Shown: positions 8,001 to 15,256 of the stretch, piece by piece
How positions within the stretch are numbered: position 1 is the stretch's first letter
Layout: each line of letters opens with the position of its first letter
Source of the DNA: Porphyromonadaceae bacterium UBA3327
Lineage (GTDB): Bacteria; Bacteroidota; Bacteroidia; Bacteroidales; Muribaculaceae
Direction: 5' to 3'
NCBI GenBank assembly: GCA_002361155.1
Contig: DERZ01000024.1
Location: forward strand, 15,514-57,882
DNA: 42,369 bases
Notes under the pieces: generated by a model
Database searches by the model: none
What the model saw: the letters and a program-made list of their open reading frames with translations, nothing else
What the model was told of the DNA's origin: nothing
Made by a program: the position numbers and the translations under genes

Positions 8001-9455
8001 GACACAGACAGCGACACCGACTGGCGCAGGGCTGTGGTGGAAATCCCCTCCGAGATTGCGGAATCGGATTATTTCGTGCTCCGGTTCCATGCCGAGGGAG
8101 ACCGCTTCCTGCTTCCCGGTTATGAACCCAACGCTCTCCTCATCGACAATATAGAGCTGAGGGATGTCCCCGACAACGATGTGGCCGTACGTCTCGAATC
8201 GCCGGCTTACGCCACAGGGGGCGAAACAATAACGACACGAGTATATATTGACAATCTGGGGTTCAACCCCGTGACCGATCTGACAGTGGAACTCATTGCA
8301 GATGGAGAGACTGTTGACTCCAGAGACATCGACATACCTTTTGACAGTTCCGCCGAAGTACTGCTTGACTTCACGGCTCCGGTCAACAAGAGCCGGGAAG
8401 TGACTCTTGTCTCCAGAGCGGAGCTGTCCGGCGACGCCGCTGCTGCCGACAATTCCGACGAGATCACAATAACTGTGGCCGATCCATTCATGCCGAAGGT
8501 TAACGACCTTAAAGCCGAAGGAGAGGATATCGTGACTCTGACATGGAATGCACCGGAAGATCTGCGCCGCCACATCACCGAGACATTTGATTCCTACACG
8601 CCCTGGGATTATGAAAACGCAGGCGGCTGGAGCATGTATGACGGCGACGGAGTGGAGACAAACGTCTATACCGGCATGCATTATCCCAATATCGGCAAGA
8701 AACTCGCATGGATAGTCTTCAACAAGGATCATGCCGGGATGTTTGCTTCTCAGGAAGAGATATTCACTCCGCTGTCAGGAAACCAGTGCATGCTCGCAGT
8801 GGCCACCCTGCACGAATACGGAAAGGGAATCGAATGCGAGGACTGGCTTATAACTCCCCGGCTTTCCGGCGACGAACAGGGGATAGAGTTCGATATAAAA
8901 TCGCTTACCGACTATGAGGAGGACTTCGCCGTCTACATCACATCAGCAGAGAGCGCGGACGTGTCTGAATTGCGTGGCGGCAGACTCGCCTTTGAGAAAT
9001 TCGGCGTGGGAAACCAGTGGAGGCATTATAAATACACCCTCCCGGCAGGAACCACGTATGCGGCTCTGGTATACACTTCCAATCTTTCCGGCGTGATGGT
9101 TGACAATTTCGTCTATGATGCACCGGCATTGCCGGTCAAGGGATACGTGATCTACCGTAACGGAGAGAAGATCGCCTCCGTCGGAGCTGGCTGGAAATCA
9201 TTCGTGGACACGGACGCGACTGACAATAAGGGAGTCTATGCGGTGTCCGTCCTGTATGAGGATGGAGAGTCCGGACTTTCCAACGAAGCCCGCGTGGACC
9301 TGTCAGGCATTGACGATGTAAGCCGCCTTGATGAAGACAGCCGCATATATGCTGTCGACGGTATATATCTTGGCAAAGGCCGGGAGGCATTTGAGAAACT
9401 CCCCGCCGGTATCTACATGATAGGCGGAAAGAAAACAGTCAAGAGACGGAACTGA
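5079..9455 (+). CDS. Secreted multidomain FN3/choice-of-anchor-J protein with sorting-like C-terminus (1458 aa)
   Basis: Large predicted secreted surface protein of unknown function. Approximate order: signal peptide (1-24), Pro-rich stretch, propeller-like region (60-310, repeated TGNVYGY and SGKIYW turns), FN3 x2 (316-505), choice-of-anchor-J jelly roll (516-660, DDWLFTPPV motif), FN3 x2 (667-865), second anchor-J (870-1030), CARDB-like domain (1033-1135), then an FN3 interrupted by a third anchor-J domain (1138-1412, CEDWLITPRL motif). The end has AVDGIYLG...LPAGIYMIGG...VKRR, resembling a type IX sorting domain. FN3 units are joined by FIGFDTPG- or YVGMDIPD-like linkers. It is colinear with the 1532-aa protein at 34726. 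It is probably an adhesin or ligand-binding protein; no catalytic motif is visible. The divergent TPR regulator may control it. Confidence 0.8.
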   Translation: MNRAISTFMFSAAILSKSMISSAADLTGSLPPSNFTSPPQTAKSANAPSPAPLMKVKGGPELWGVVEYAKSWDELPEEERPYGVYSFLMSQPTDQTKKFHLGINTPNGGGVYVGDEFRFVNFGIMYDTQVVTYYYRYDINTWEQIGYPQFGMDAGCIATDLTFDQTTGNVYGYFYNPLDMEANMNFGTITYGDYGVSVNKIAEEQATVIGLTTDTEGVLYALTSDGGFHKVDKTTGAKTLVDYTGVPSSTFRQSMAYDAKSGKIYWTAFIQADQDEFISELYEINPADAVTKKIAVLDDSQEITCLYIPAPAADDNAPAAPSGLALDFKGGDLSGTVSFTLPSETYGGDVLSGSLSYEVFANGKSVASGNAGAGTEVKAIVDVPEGMTEFHVVASNAAGAGAGSEKVNRFIGFDTPGMPVGLAIDFDRSTGKVSLEWEAPESTLYGGYLDEPNLRYDVVRYPGGVKVADKTFLNMFSETVSCDELASYYYTVCAVNHDKTGEAAGTEKVTVGEAFNVPFDDDFSTQDYYGLYDVADVAGDDVTWKEAMNSFSIFYHWTNPLDDWLFTPPVRLDAGVTYSFTVGLRGGSSYDEESFEIGFGNGVDPASYSIVLEETKVKSSNYSDYRCSVTPERSGIYRFGIHATSQPYRGGMYVNHISVDTEYTGGSPELVGNLQIKAGENGLPEATLSFNAPDKTRDGDELTSISRIEISREGKVINTMESPAPGSKQSFTEKDIPDGTAVYRIVAYNEAGKGAIAETSIYVGMDIPDAVTGLKLSDTGNNRLALSWDAVDATGIHEGFVDTRNVVYTIYAPDGTEIDKVTGSTSWNDPQTLTDGQPGLAYYKVAASTSAGESEPCESNYMAIGTPATLPVKESFANSTTAGGLWWAYGKMPFNAFGFSTESSDHDGGSMRWYAVEDDDWSYFASGRIAAKGSARAILFFDYKYNPGTQMKFKVCADPGQKGDVTLATFDAMSDTDSDTDWRRAVVEIPSEIAESDYFVLRFHAEGDRFLLPGYEPNALLIDNIELRDVPDNDVAVRLESPAYATGGETITTRVYIDNLGFNPVTDLTVELIADGETVDSRDIDIPFDSSAEVLLDFTAPVNKSREVTLVSRAELSGDAAAADNSDEITITVADPFMPKVNDLKAEGEDIVTLTWNAPEDLRRHITETFDSYTPWDYENAGGWSMYDGDGVETNVYTGMHYPNIGKKLAWIVFNKDHAGMFASQEEIFTPLSGNQCMLAVATLHEYGKGIECEDWLITPRLSGDEQGIEFDIKSLTDYEEDFAVYITSAESADVSELRGGRLAFEKFGVGNQWRHYKYTLPAGTTYAALVYTSNLSGVMVDNFVYDAPALPVKGYVIYRNGEKIASVGAGWKSFVDTDATDNKGVYAVSVLYEDGESGLSNEARVDLSGIDDVSRLDEDSRIYAVDGIYLGKGREAFEKLPAGIYMIGGKKTVKRRN

Positions 9456-9475
9456 TAAAAACCGGGAATCCGGCA

Positions 9476-9517
9476 TAAAAAGGCCGTGTCGTTCAGGATG
9501 AGCGGCACGGCCATTTT
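9476..9517. terminator. Bidirectional rho-independent terminator
   Basis: Stem of GGCCGTGTCG (9482-9491) with CGGCACGGCC (9503-9512), 10 bp including one G-T pair, and an 11-nt loop. It is flanked by A5 on the left and ATTTTTATTT on the right, so it can terminate both the FN3 gene and convergent yifB. Confidence 0.85.
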
Positions 9518-9521
9518 TATT

Positions 9522-11117
9522 TCAGTAGATTTTGCCATAAGAGGCACGGTCGAGTGAGCGGTAGCCTATCGCTTCGGCTATATGCCGGCTTTGGACGGGA
9601 GCGCCGGCGAGTTCCGCCGCTTTTTCAGGCGTGAGGTCCCAGTTGGCGGCGGAAGCGTAGTCAAGGTCCGCTATGGTGCGGGCAACGCGCAGGATGCGGT
9701 CGAAGGCGCGCGCACTCATGTTGAGACGCGTCATGCGCTCGCGAAGCTTCTCAAGGCCTTCGTCATCGGGCCACGCGTACTTGCGGAGCAGACGCGATCC
9801 TATCTGTGCATTGCAATAGACTCCTTTCTCATCCTTGTAGCGGGCTTCCTGAATGGCACGCGCCGCCATGACACGCCTGCGTATTTCCGCCGACGGCTCC
9901 GCGGGCTGCGTGGAGGCCATGTCATCGAAATCCACCGGCTCGATCTCGCACTGGATGTCGATACGGTCGAGCAGAGGCCCTGAAATCCTGTTCATGTATT
10001 TCGACACTGCCCCAGGCGGACAGGTGCAAGGTCTGGAGGGATGACCGTAATATCCGCAGGGGCAGGGATTCATCGAGGCCACAAGCATGAAGCTCGCGGG
10101 ATAGTTCACAGTGTATCTGGCGCGCGACACCGTGATAAGCCGGTCCTCGATCGGCTGCCGGAGCACCTCAAGCACATGGCGGGGAAATTCAGGGAATTCG
10201 TCAAGAAAAAGTACACCGTTGTGCGCGAGCGAGATCTCGCCGGGCATAGGATTGGCTCCTCCTCCCACGAGCGCCACGGGGGAGACAGTATGGTGCGGAG
10301 TCCGGAAAGGACGCGTAGTCATCAGCATCGAGCCACGACTCAGTTTCCCTGCCACGGAATGAATTTTGGTGGTCTCAAGCGCCTCTGCCATGCCGAGAGG
10401 CGGCAATATCGACGGAATACGCTTGGCCATCATTGACTTCCCGGCACCGGGAGGCCCCACCATAAGCAGATTGTGGCCGCCGGCACAAGCCACTTCAAAA
10501 GCGCGCTTCACATTATCCTGACCTTTGACTTCAGAGAAATCCAAGTCGAAACCGCACACTCCGGCGGCAAACAGCTCGCGGGTATTGACACGCACCGGCT
10601 TCAGTTCCGACTCCCCCTTGAGCAGCAGTATCACCTCCTCGAGATTCTTTGCGCCATACACCTCAAGGCGGTTGACCACAGCGGCCTCCGTGACATTGGC
10701 CTCAGGCACCACCAGACGCCTGAAGCCCAGTTCCCGGGCTTTCACCGCCATGGGGAGAACCCCTTTCACCGGAAGCAGCGTGCCGTCGAGGCTTAATTCT
10801 CCGGCAAACATGTACTCGCCGATGTTGTCGCAGGATATCTTTTCCGAGGCAGTCAGCACTCCGAGAGCCAGAGGGAGGTCGAAAGCCGCACCCTCCTTCT
10901 TCACATCGGCCGGCGCAAGATTGATGGTGATACCCAAATGCGGGAAACCGACGCCTGTCTGCTCCATGGCCGACACGATCCGCTGATAACTCTCCTTTAC
11001 CGCAGTGTCGGCCATTCCGACGATGTTGAACATCGCACCACGGCGCACCACAGTCTCTATTGTCACGGGAAAAGCATCGATCCCATATATCGCGGCACTG
11101 TAAACCTTTGTCAGCAT
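9522..11117 (-). CDS. yifB: YifB/ComM family Mg-chelatase-like AAA+ ATPase
   Basis: Predicted 531-aa AAA+ ATPase of the YifB/ComM family. In other bacteria ComM is a hexameric helicase aiding branch migration during recombination and natural transformation. The N-terminal Lon-protease-like ChlI domain includes FDLPLALGVL. A Walker A (GPPGAGKS) lies near residue 225 and a Walker B (GVLFLDEFPEF) near 303. A Cys-rich stretch (NPCPCGYYGHP...CTCPPG) and a C-terminal Mg-chelatase domain follow. Length is normal. The reading frame is open back to 11249, but homologues begin MLTKVYSAA..GI, so I place the start at 11117. That is one base beyond the stop of the upstream lipoprotein gene, implying translational coupling. 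It is last in the 15085-9522 operon. Confidence 0.93.
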   Translation of the reverse strand: MLTKVYSAAIYGIDAFPVTIETVVRRGAMFNIVGMADTAVKESYQRIVSAMEQTGVGFPHLGITINLAPADVKKEGAAFDLPLALGVLTASEKISCDNIGEYMFAGELSLDGTLLPVKGVLPMAVKARELGFRRLVVPEANVTEAAVVNRLEVYGAKNLEEVILLLKGESELKPVRVNTRELFAAGVCGFDLDFSEVKGQDNVKRAFEVACAGGHNLLMVGPPGAGKSMMAKRIPSILPPLGMAEALETTKIHSVAGKLSRGSMLMTTRPFRTPHHTVSPVALVGGGANPMPGEISLAHNGVLFLDEFPEFPRHVLEVLRQPIEDRLITVSRARYTVNYPASFMLVASMNPCPCGYYGHPSRPCTCPPGAVSKYMNRISGPLLDRIDIQCEIEPVDFDDMASTQPAEPSAEIRRRVMAARAIQEARYKDEKGVYCNAQIGSRLLRKYAWPDDEGLEKLRERMTRLNMSARAFDRILRVARTIADLDYASAANWDLTPEKAAELAGAPVQSRHIAEAIGYRSLDRASYGKIY

Positions 11118-11118
11118 A

Positions 11119-12177
11119 TCATTCCATTTCCTTCTCGAAAGCCTTCGAAGCTTCCGCCGGGTTCTCTCCCCGGTAAATTTCCTTCCCGTTCTTTCCGGCG
11201 ACAATAAAGAGCGGCACCTGTTCCACACCGAGGCATATAGCCGCGTCATCGGCAGGACCGAGCGGCATCCATCCCTTCACGGCACCCTGCAGCGAATCGG
11301 TACGGACAGGCCATATCCTGGTCATCGAGTCTGTTTCGAAACTGACCTCGGCAATAATTCTCGACACCGAATCGGGGTATTTTCTGCATAAGCGCCTCAG
11401 TTCCGCCACGGCCTCGCGTCGCCCCTCGGAATCGACACGGGAGAAATAAAGCAACGCAGGCTTCGAGCCGAAACGAAGTGTGTCCACACCGTTCCCAACG
11501 CTGTTCAGCACCACCTCCCGCGGCATTTTCCGCATCCACGGCCCCCCCGTCGATATGTCGGAACGCGAAACCAGATCCACCCACTCCTTCTCCAGGGCGT
11601 CGTCGCGGAGCATCTTCCATGTCGCGGCAAAGCCGGCTTCGTCGGCACGACGGTCATAATAGACAGCCATCAGTATGGCCGACACCGGATCGGAAGGATT
11701 CTCACGTACATATCCAGAGACGGCGGCGTTGACTTTCCGCGCGTCCATCGACGAGAGCGCCGCGCGGTTCGAGTGCCGCCATCCGTCGATCCGTCCGGTG
11801 ACGTCATTCCCCTTCACGCGCCAGGAGGCTGGATTTTCCGAATCGCCGGTGATGCGTATGCGGTCACCCCGCTCAGCATAAAACAGCGCGGCCGGACGGC
11901 CGGAGGCGTCCATGATCCATACCAGCGACGGATTGCGGGTGCGGCCTGTGACGGCTCCCTTCCCCTTCTCCACCATCATCATCTCCTCCGCAAACCATCC
12001 CTTGGCAGGATCCGAAGCGTAATAAAGGAAAGAGTAATGTCCGGAGACTTTCTCCGGAAGACTCACCTCCACATCAAACTCATTCCTGACACATCCCCCA
12101 AAAAGCAGCGTCAGCAGAGCCGCCGCCATCGCGACAACCCTGCCGAAGCCTTTTGCCAATTTTCTGCCGTCACACAT
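11119..12177 (-). CDS. Thioredoxin-like-fold lipoprotein lacking a CxxC
   Basis: A 352-aa predicted lipoprotein of unrecognised specific function. The signal peptide ends LLFGGC (Cys about residue 29). The first half resembles the DUF4369-like N-terminal domain of Bacteroidales thioredoxin-family proteins (ASDPAKGWFAEEMMMVEKG, then ERGDRIRITGD). The C-terminal half has a thioredoxin-like pattern (FGSKPALLYFS, then GVEQVPLFIVAGKNGKEIYRG) with the conserved-type VP turn. The CxxC is absent: the strand is followed by RVDSEGRREAV, so disulfide redox activity is unlikely. Its ATG shares an 8-bp overlap with the 3-prime end of the mannose-1-phosphate guanylyltransferase gene, and its stop is one base before yifB. 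A binding or structural role is possible but unproven. Confidence 0.65.
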   Translation of the reverse strand: MCDGRKLAKGFGRVVAMAAALLTLLFGGCVRNEFDVEVSLPEKVSGHYSFLYYASDPAKGWFAEEMMMVEKGKGAVTGRTRNPSLVWIMDASGRPAALFYAERGDRIRITGDSENPASWRVKGNDVTGRIDGWRHSNRAALSSMDARKVNAAVSGYVRENPSDPVSAILMAVYYDRRADEAGFAATWKMLRDDALEKEWVDLVSRSDISTGGPWMRKMPREVVLNSVGNGVDTLRFGSKPALLYFSRVDSEGRREAVAELRRLCRKYPDSVSRIIAEVSFETDSMTRIWPVRTDSLQGAVKGWMPLGPADDAAICLGVEQVPLFIVAGKNGKEIYRGENPAEASKAFEKEME

Positions 12178-13273
12178 ATTCCTCGCCGAAACGGCTCTTC
12201 ACATCGTTGACCACCTGCCGGATGCGCTGTTCCTGAGCCACGGGATAGATCAGGAGAGCATTCTCCGTGTCGGCCACGATATAATCCCTGAGACCGGCCG
12301 CCACGACAATTTTGTCTCCCTCCACCGCGAAAATAGTATTCTCGCACTCATGCTCGAGCACGTTGCAGTTCTGTGTCACATTTCCGTCGCGGTTCTTCGG
12401 CGAGCAGTCGTACAGCGCTTTCCAGCTCCCCAGATCGCTCCAGCCAAGGTCGGCGGTCTTCACGTACACATTGGAGGCCTTCTCCATAATGGCGTAGTCA
12501 ATGGAAATGGCCGGGGCATTGGGGAACGCCTTGTCGATGAAATCCGTCTCCTCCGGTGTGCCGTAGAATTTTTCACCGGAGTCGAACAGGGCTGCCGTCT
12601 CGGGTGCATGTTCCGCGAATGCCTTCAATATCGAATCGGCACGCCACAGGAACATCCCTGAATTCCAGTAAAATTCACCGGTAGAAAGGAACAGTTGCGC
12701 CATTTCCAGATTCGGCTTCTCTGTGAAAGACTTCACTTTCAGGATTCCCGGATACTCCTCAAGCTTGTTTCCGAGCTGAATATATCCGTAACCGGTATGC
12801 GGTGAATTCGGTTTCAGGCCGACGGTAAGCAGACGGTCACCTCCCTCCACGAACGCCAGTCCTTCGAGCATCGTGTGGCGGAATTCCTCCTCACGGAGAA
12901 TCAGATGGTCTGATGGAAGAGTCACGATGGACGCCTCGGGATCGAGGGCATAGATATGATGTGCGCCCCAGCATACGCAGGGCGACGTGTTACGCCTGGC
13001 CGGCTCGCAGAGGATGTTGCTCTCCTTCACATCGGGAAGCTGTCGGCGGATGATATCGCGGTAGGCGCTGTTAGTTACAAGTATTATATTGTCCGGGTCC
13101 ACGATCGGGAGCATGCGGTCGTAGGTGAGCTGGAGCAGACTTCTGCCGGTCCCGAAAAAGTCGAGAAACTGTTTAGGCATATCCGTACGGCTGAAAGGCC
13201 AGAACCGCGATCCCACTCCGCCACACATTATCACGCAATACCGGTGCGCCCTGTTTTCTAAAGTTTTTTCCAT
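12170..13273 (-). CDS. manC: Mannose-1-phosphate guanylyltransferase
   Basis: A 367-aa cytoplasmic enzyme making GDP-mannose from mannose-1-phosphate and GTP. GDP-mannose feeds GDP-fucose, capsule and glycoprotein glycan synthesis in Bacteroidales. The nucleotide-binding signature is near the N-terminus (MCGGVGSRFWPFSR, about residues 15-28), followed by PKQFLDFFG. Downstream are EPARRNTSPC, TLPSDHLI, FTEKP, YWNSGMFLWR and SIDYAIMEK, all typical of the family. Length fits the short, monofunctional form without a phosphomannose isomerase domain. It lies 15 bp after the Na/Pi cotransporter gene and overlaps the next gene by 8 bp (ATGTGTGA), so it is in the middle of an operon. Confidence 0.93.
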   Translation of the reverse strand: MEKTLENRAHRYCVIMCGGVGSRFWPFSRTDMPKQFLDFFGTGRSLLQLTYDRMLPIVDPDNIILVTNSAYRDIIRRQLPDVKESNILCEPARRNTSPCVCWGAHHIYALDPEASIVTLPSDHLILREEEFRHTMLEGLAFVEGGDRLLTVGLKPNSPHTGYGYIQLGNKLEEYPGILKVKSFTEKPNLEMAQLFLSTGEFYWNSGMFLWRADSILKAFAEHAPETAALFDSGEKFYGTPEETDFIDKAFPNAPAISIDYAIMEKASNVYVKTADLGWSDLGSWKALYDCSPKNRDGNVTQNCNVLEHECENTIFAVEGDKIVVAAGLRDYIVADTENALLIYPVAQEQRIRQVVNDVKSRFGEEYV

Positions 13274-13288
13274 AATATCAGTATTAGA

Positions 13289-15085
13289 TTAACCGGCTAC
13301 CTCCGGGACCTTCTTGATCTGGTGCTTCACGCCCTCCACCACATTGAGCATGTAGTCTCCGAGCTTTTCAGCCTCTCTGACGAGATCCATGAAGAAGATT
13401 CCCACTTCGTAGTCATATTTCTTGTTGTTGATGTCGAATATATTTCCGTCGCGGAGCTTGTTGCGCAGTTCGTTGATCTCGCACTCCTTGTTGTAGGCGG
13501 CCACAATAAGCGAACCCTCCGGAGTCTCCATCTCCTCGAGGATATTGAGCATATTGGCCATGGCGTCATCCACAAGAACGAACATGCGGTCGATCTCGTT
13601 GAGCACAGGCTCCTCAAATTCCACATTGCTCTGGTTTTTCCGTTTCATGGTTCTCGCCACATTGAAGCAACCGTCGGCAATCGATTCTATCTCGCTCACT
13701 ATACGGAGCATACCGGTCACACGCAGCTTGCCCTCGGCTGAAAGACGCCCTTCGGCCACCTTGTTGAGATAAGTCCCTATCTCGATCTCCATGCGGTCGG
13801 ATATCTCCTCGTATTTCTCAAGACGGTTGTAGGTCTCCGTGTAGCTCTCGTCGCGGCTCTGCAGGTGGACTATCTTCCGCGCCATTTCGAGCATACGGTT
13901 CACTCTGCGGGCATATACCACGATCTCCTTCTGCGCCTGCGTGATGTTCAGTTCGGAAGCCGATAGCAGACCGTGCCCGATGTACTTGAGCGAGAATTCC
14001 TCCTCCTCTTCCTTGTGGTGAGTAGGCACCATCCATGTCACCACGCGCACGTACAGCTTGGTGAACCATATCATTATAAGCAGGTTGCAGGCATTAAACA
14101 CCGTCGGAAACATAGCCAGGCCGAAAGCGATGCAACCTTGCGCCACCGCCGTGAAGCCTCCCTTCCCGTTGAGCAGCGTGGTGCCACGCATCCCCGCTTC
14201 CTGAGCCTCGCTTATATCGAGCGGATTGATTCCGCAGAAGAACCGTGTGATGTCGGCCACAAGGTCGACGAAAGGATAGAAAATGGCGAGCACCACAATC
14301 GAACCGAACAGATTGAAAAGCAGGTGGCCCATTGCGGTCCGCTTGGCCGCGATGTTTCCGCTCAGCGACGCGAGGATCGGAGTGATTGTCGTTCCTATGT
14401 TGCCGCCGAGGATTATGGCGCAACCGAGAGAGAACGAGATCCAGCCCTGCGAACACATTATCAGCGTTATGGCAAAAGTCGCGGCGGAACTCTGCGCCAC
14501 CATCGTCACCACTATGCCGAGCGCGAAGAAAATCAGCACCGACAAGAATCCCATCGACGTGTATCCGACCATGAAGCTGAGCATCTCCGGATTCTCCTCA
14601 AGATTGGGCACATATTCGCTGATAAGGTCGAGGCCCATGAAAAGGAAGCAGAAGCCTACAAGGAATTCACCTGCCGACTTATAGGTGCTGTTCTTCAGGA
14701 ACATCAGCGGGACTCCCGCCGCAAGGATAAGGATACTGTAGTCCGAAATGTTGACCTCGAAAGAGAACGCGGAGATAATCCATGTGGTGGCCGTGGTGCC
14801 GACGTTGGCACCAAAAATCACCGCCATGGCCTGCTGGAGGCTCATAAGGCCGGCATTCACAAAACTCACCACCATCACAGTGGAGGCACTCGAACTCTGG
14901 ATAAGGGCTGTAATAGCGATACCTGTCAGCACACCGGTGACACGGTTCTTGGTCATTATGCCCAGAATATTGCGGAGTCTGTCGCCCGCAACTTTCTGCA
15001 GCCCCTCGCTCATCACCTTCATTCCATAGAGGAAAAGACAGACGGCACCAAGGAGACTGAGGAAGTCAATTATGCTGTAATTCAT
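13289..15085 (-). CDS. Na/Pi cotransporter family protein with PhoU-like C-terminus
   Basis: A 598-aa inner-membrane protein of the Na+/phosphate cotransporter (NptA/PF02690) family. Each of two inverted halves has the substrate-site motif: ALIQSSSAST with GANVGTT in the first, and VAQSSAAT with GGNIGTT in the second. Many hydrophobic helices extend to about residue 350. Residues about 390-580 form a charged all-helical PhoU-like domain, common in bacterial members and probably regulatory. Phosphate is the expected substrate, though some relatives may carry other anions. It is the first gene of the manC-lipoprotein-yifB operon and has its own promoter at 15162-15194. Confidence 0.9.
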   Translation of the reverse strand: MNYSIIDFLSLLGAVCLFLYGMKVMSEGLQKVAGDRLRNILGIMTKNRVTGVLTGIAITALIQSSSASTVMVVSFVNAGLMSLQQAMAVIFGANVGTTATTWIISAFSFEVNISDYSILILAAGVPLMFLKNSTYKSAGEFLVGFCFLFMGLDLISEYVPNLEENPEMLSFMVGYTSMGFLSVLIFFALGIVVTMVAQSSAATFAITLIMCSQGWISFSLGCAIILGGNIGTTITPILASLSGNIAAKRTAMGHLLFNLFGSIVVLAIFYPFVDLVADITRFFCGINPLDISEAQEAGMRGTTLLNGKGGFTAVAQGCIAFGLAMFPTVFNACNLLIMIWFTKLYVRVVTWMVPTHHKEEEEEFSLKYIGHGLLSASELNITQAQKEIVVYARRVNRMLEMARKIVHLQSRDESYTETYNRLEKYEEISDRMEIEIGTYLNKVAEGRLSAEGKLRVTGMLRIVSEIESIADGCFNVARTMKRKNQSNVEFEEPVLNEIDRMFVLVDDAMANMLNILEEMETPEGSLIVAAYNKECEINELRNKLRDGNIFDINNKKYDYEVGIFFMDLVREAEKLGDYMLNVVEGVKHQIKKVPEVAG

Positions 15086-15161
15086 TGGTCGGAACCTTGG
15101 GAATCAAAAGATTATCACCCTCCGCAGCCCGACATCGGCGACACCACAGCAGGGATTTTCT

Positions 15162-15194
15162 GCAAAGATACAATATTTTCCGCTATCTCTCAAA
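15162..15194 (-). promoter_or_regulatory. Bacteroidetes promoter for the Na/Pi-manC-yifB operon
   Basis: On the minus strand, TATCTTTG plus C (15163-15170, C at 15162) is an exact -7 match. TTTG at 15191-15194 is an exact -33 element with 20-bp spacing. It lies about 80 bp upstream of the cotransporter ATG and downstream of the AraC-type gene, giving the operon its own start. Confidence 0.8.
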
Positions 15195-15256
15195 AATTTC
15201 AACACAAACAGAATCAAATCCCCCCGGCGATATCTGTTCCGAAAGCAACGGAAAAT

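Noticed and set aside
7842..8732. A 296-codon minus-strand frame within the 1458-aa gene
   Set aside because: Shadow of the FN3 gene; no start context, no domain.
11118..11249. Upstream extension of yifB by 44 codons
   Set aside because: The extension is Arg-rich, overlaps the upstream lipoprotein gene and precedes the family-typical MLTKVYSAA start.
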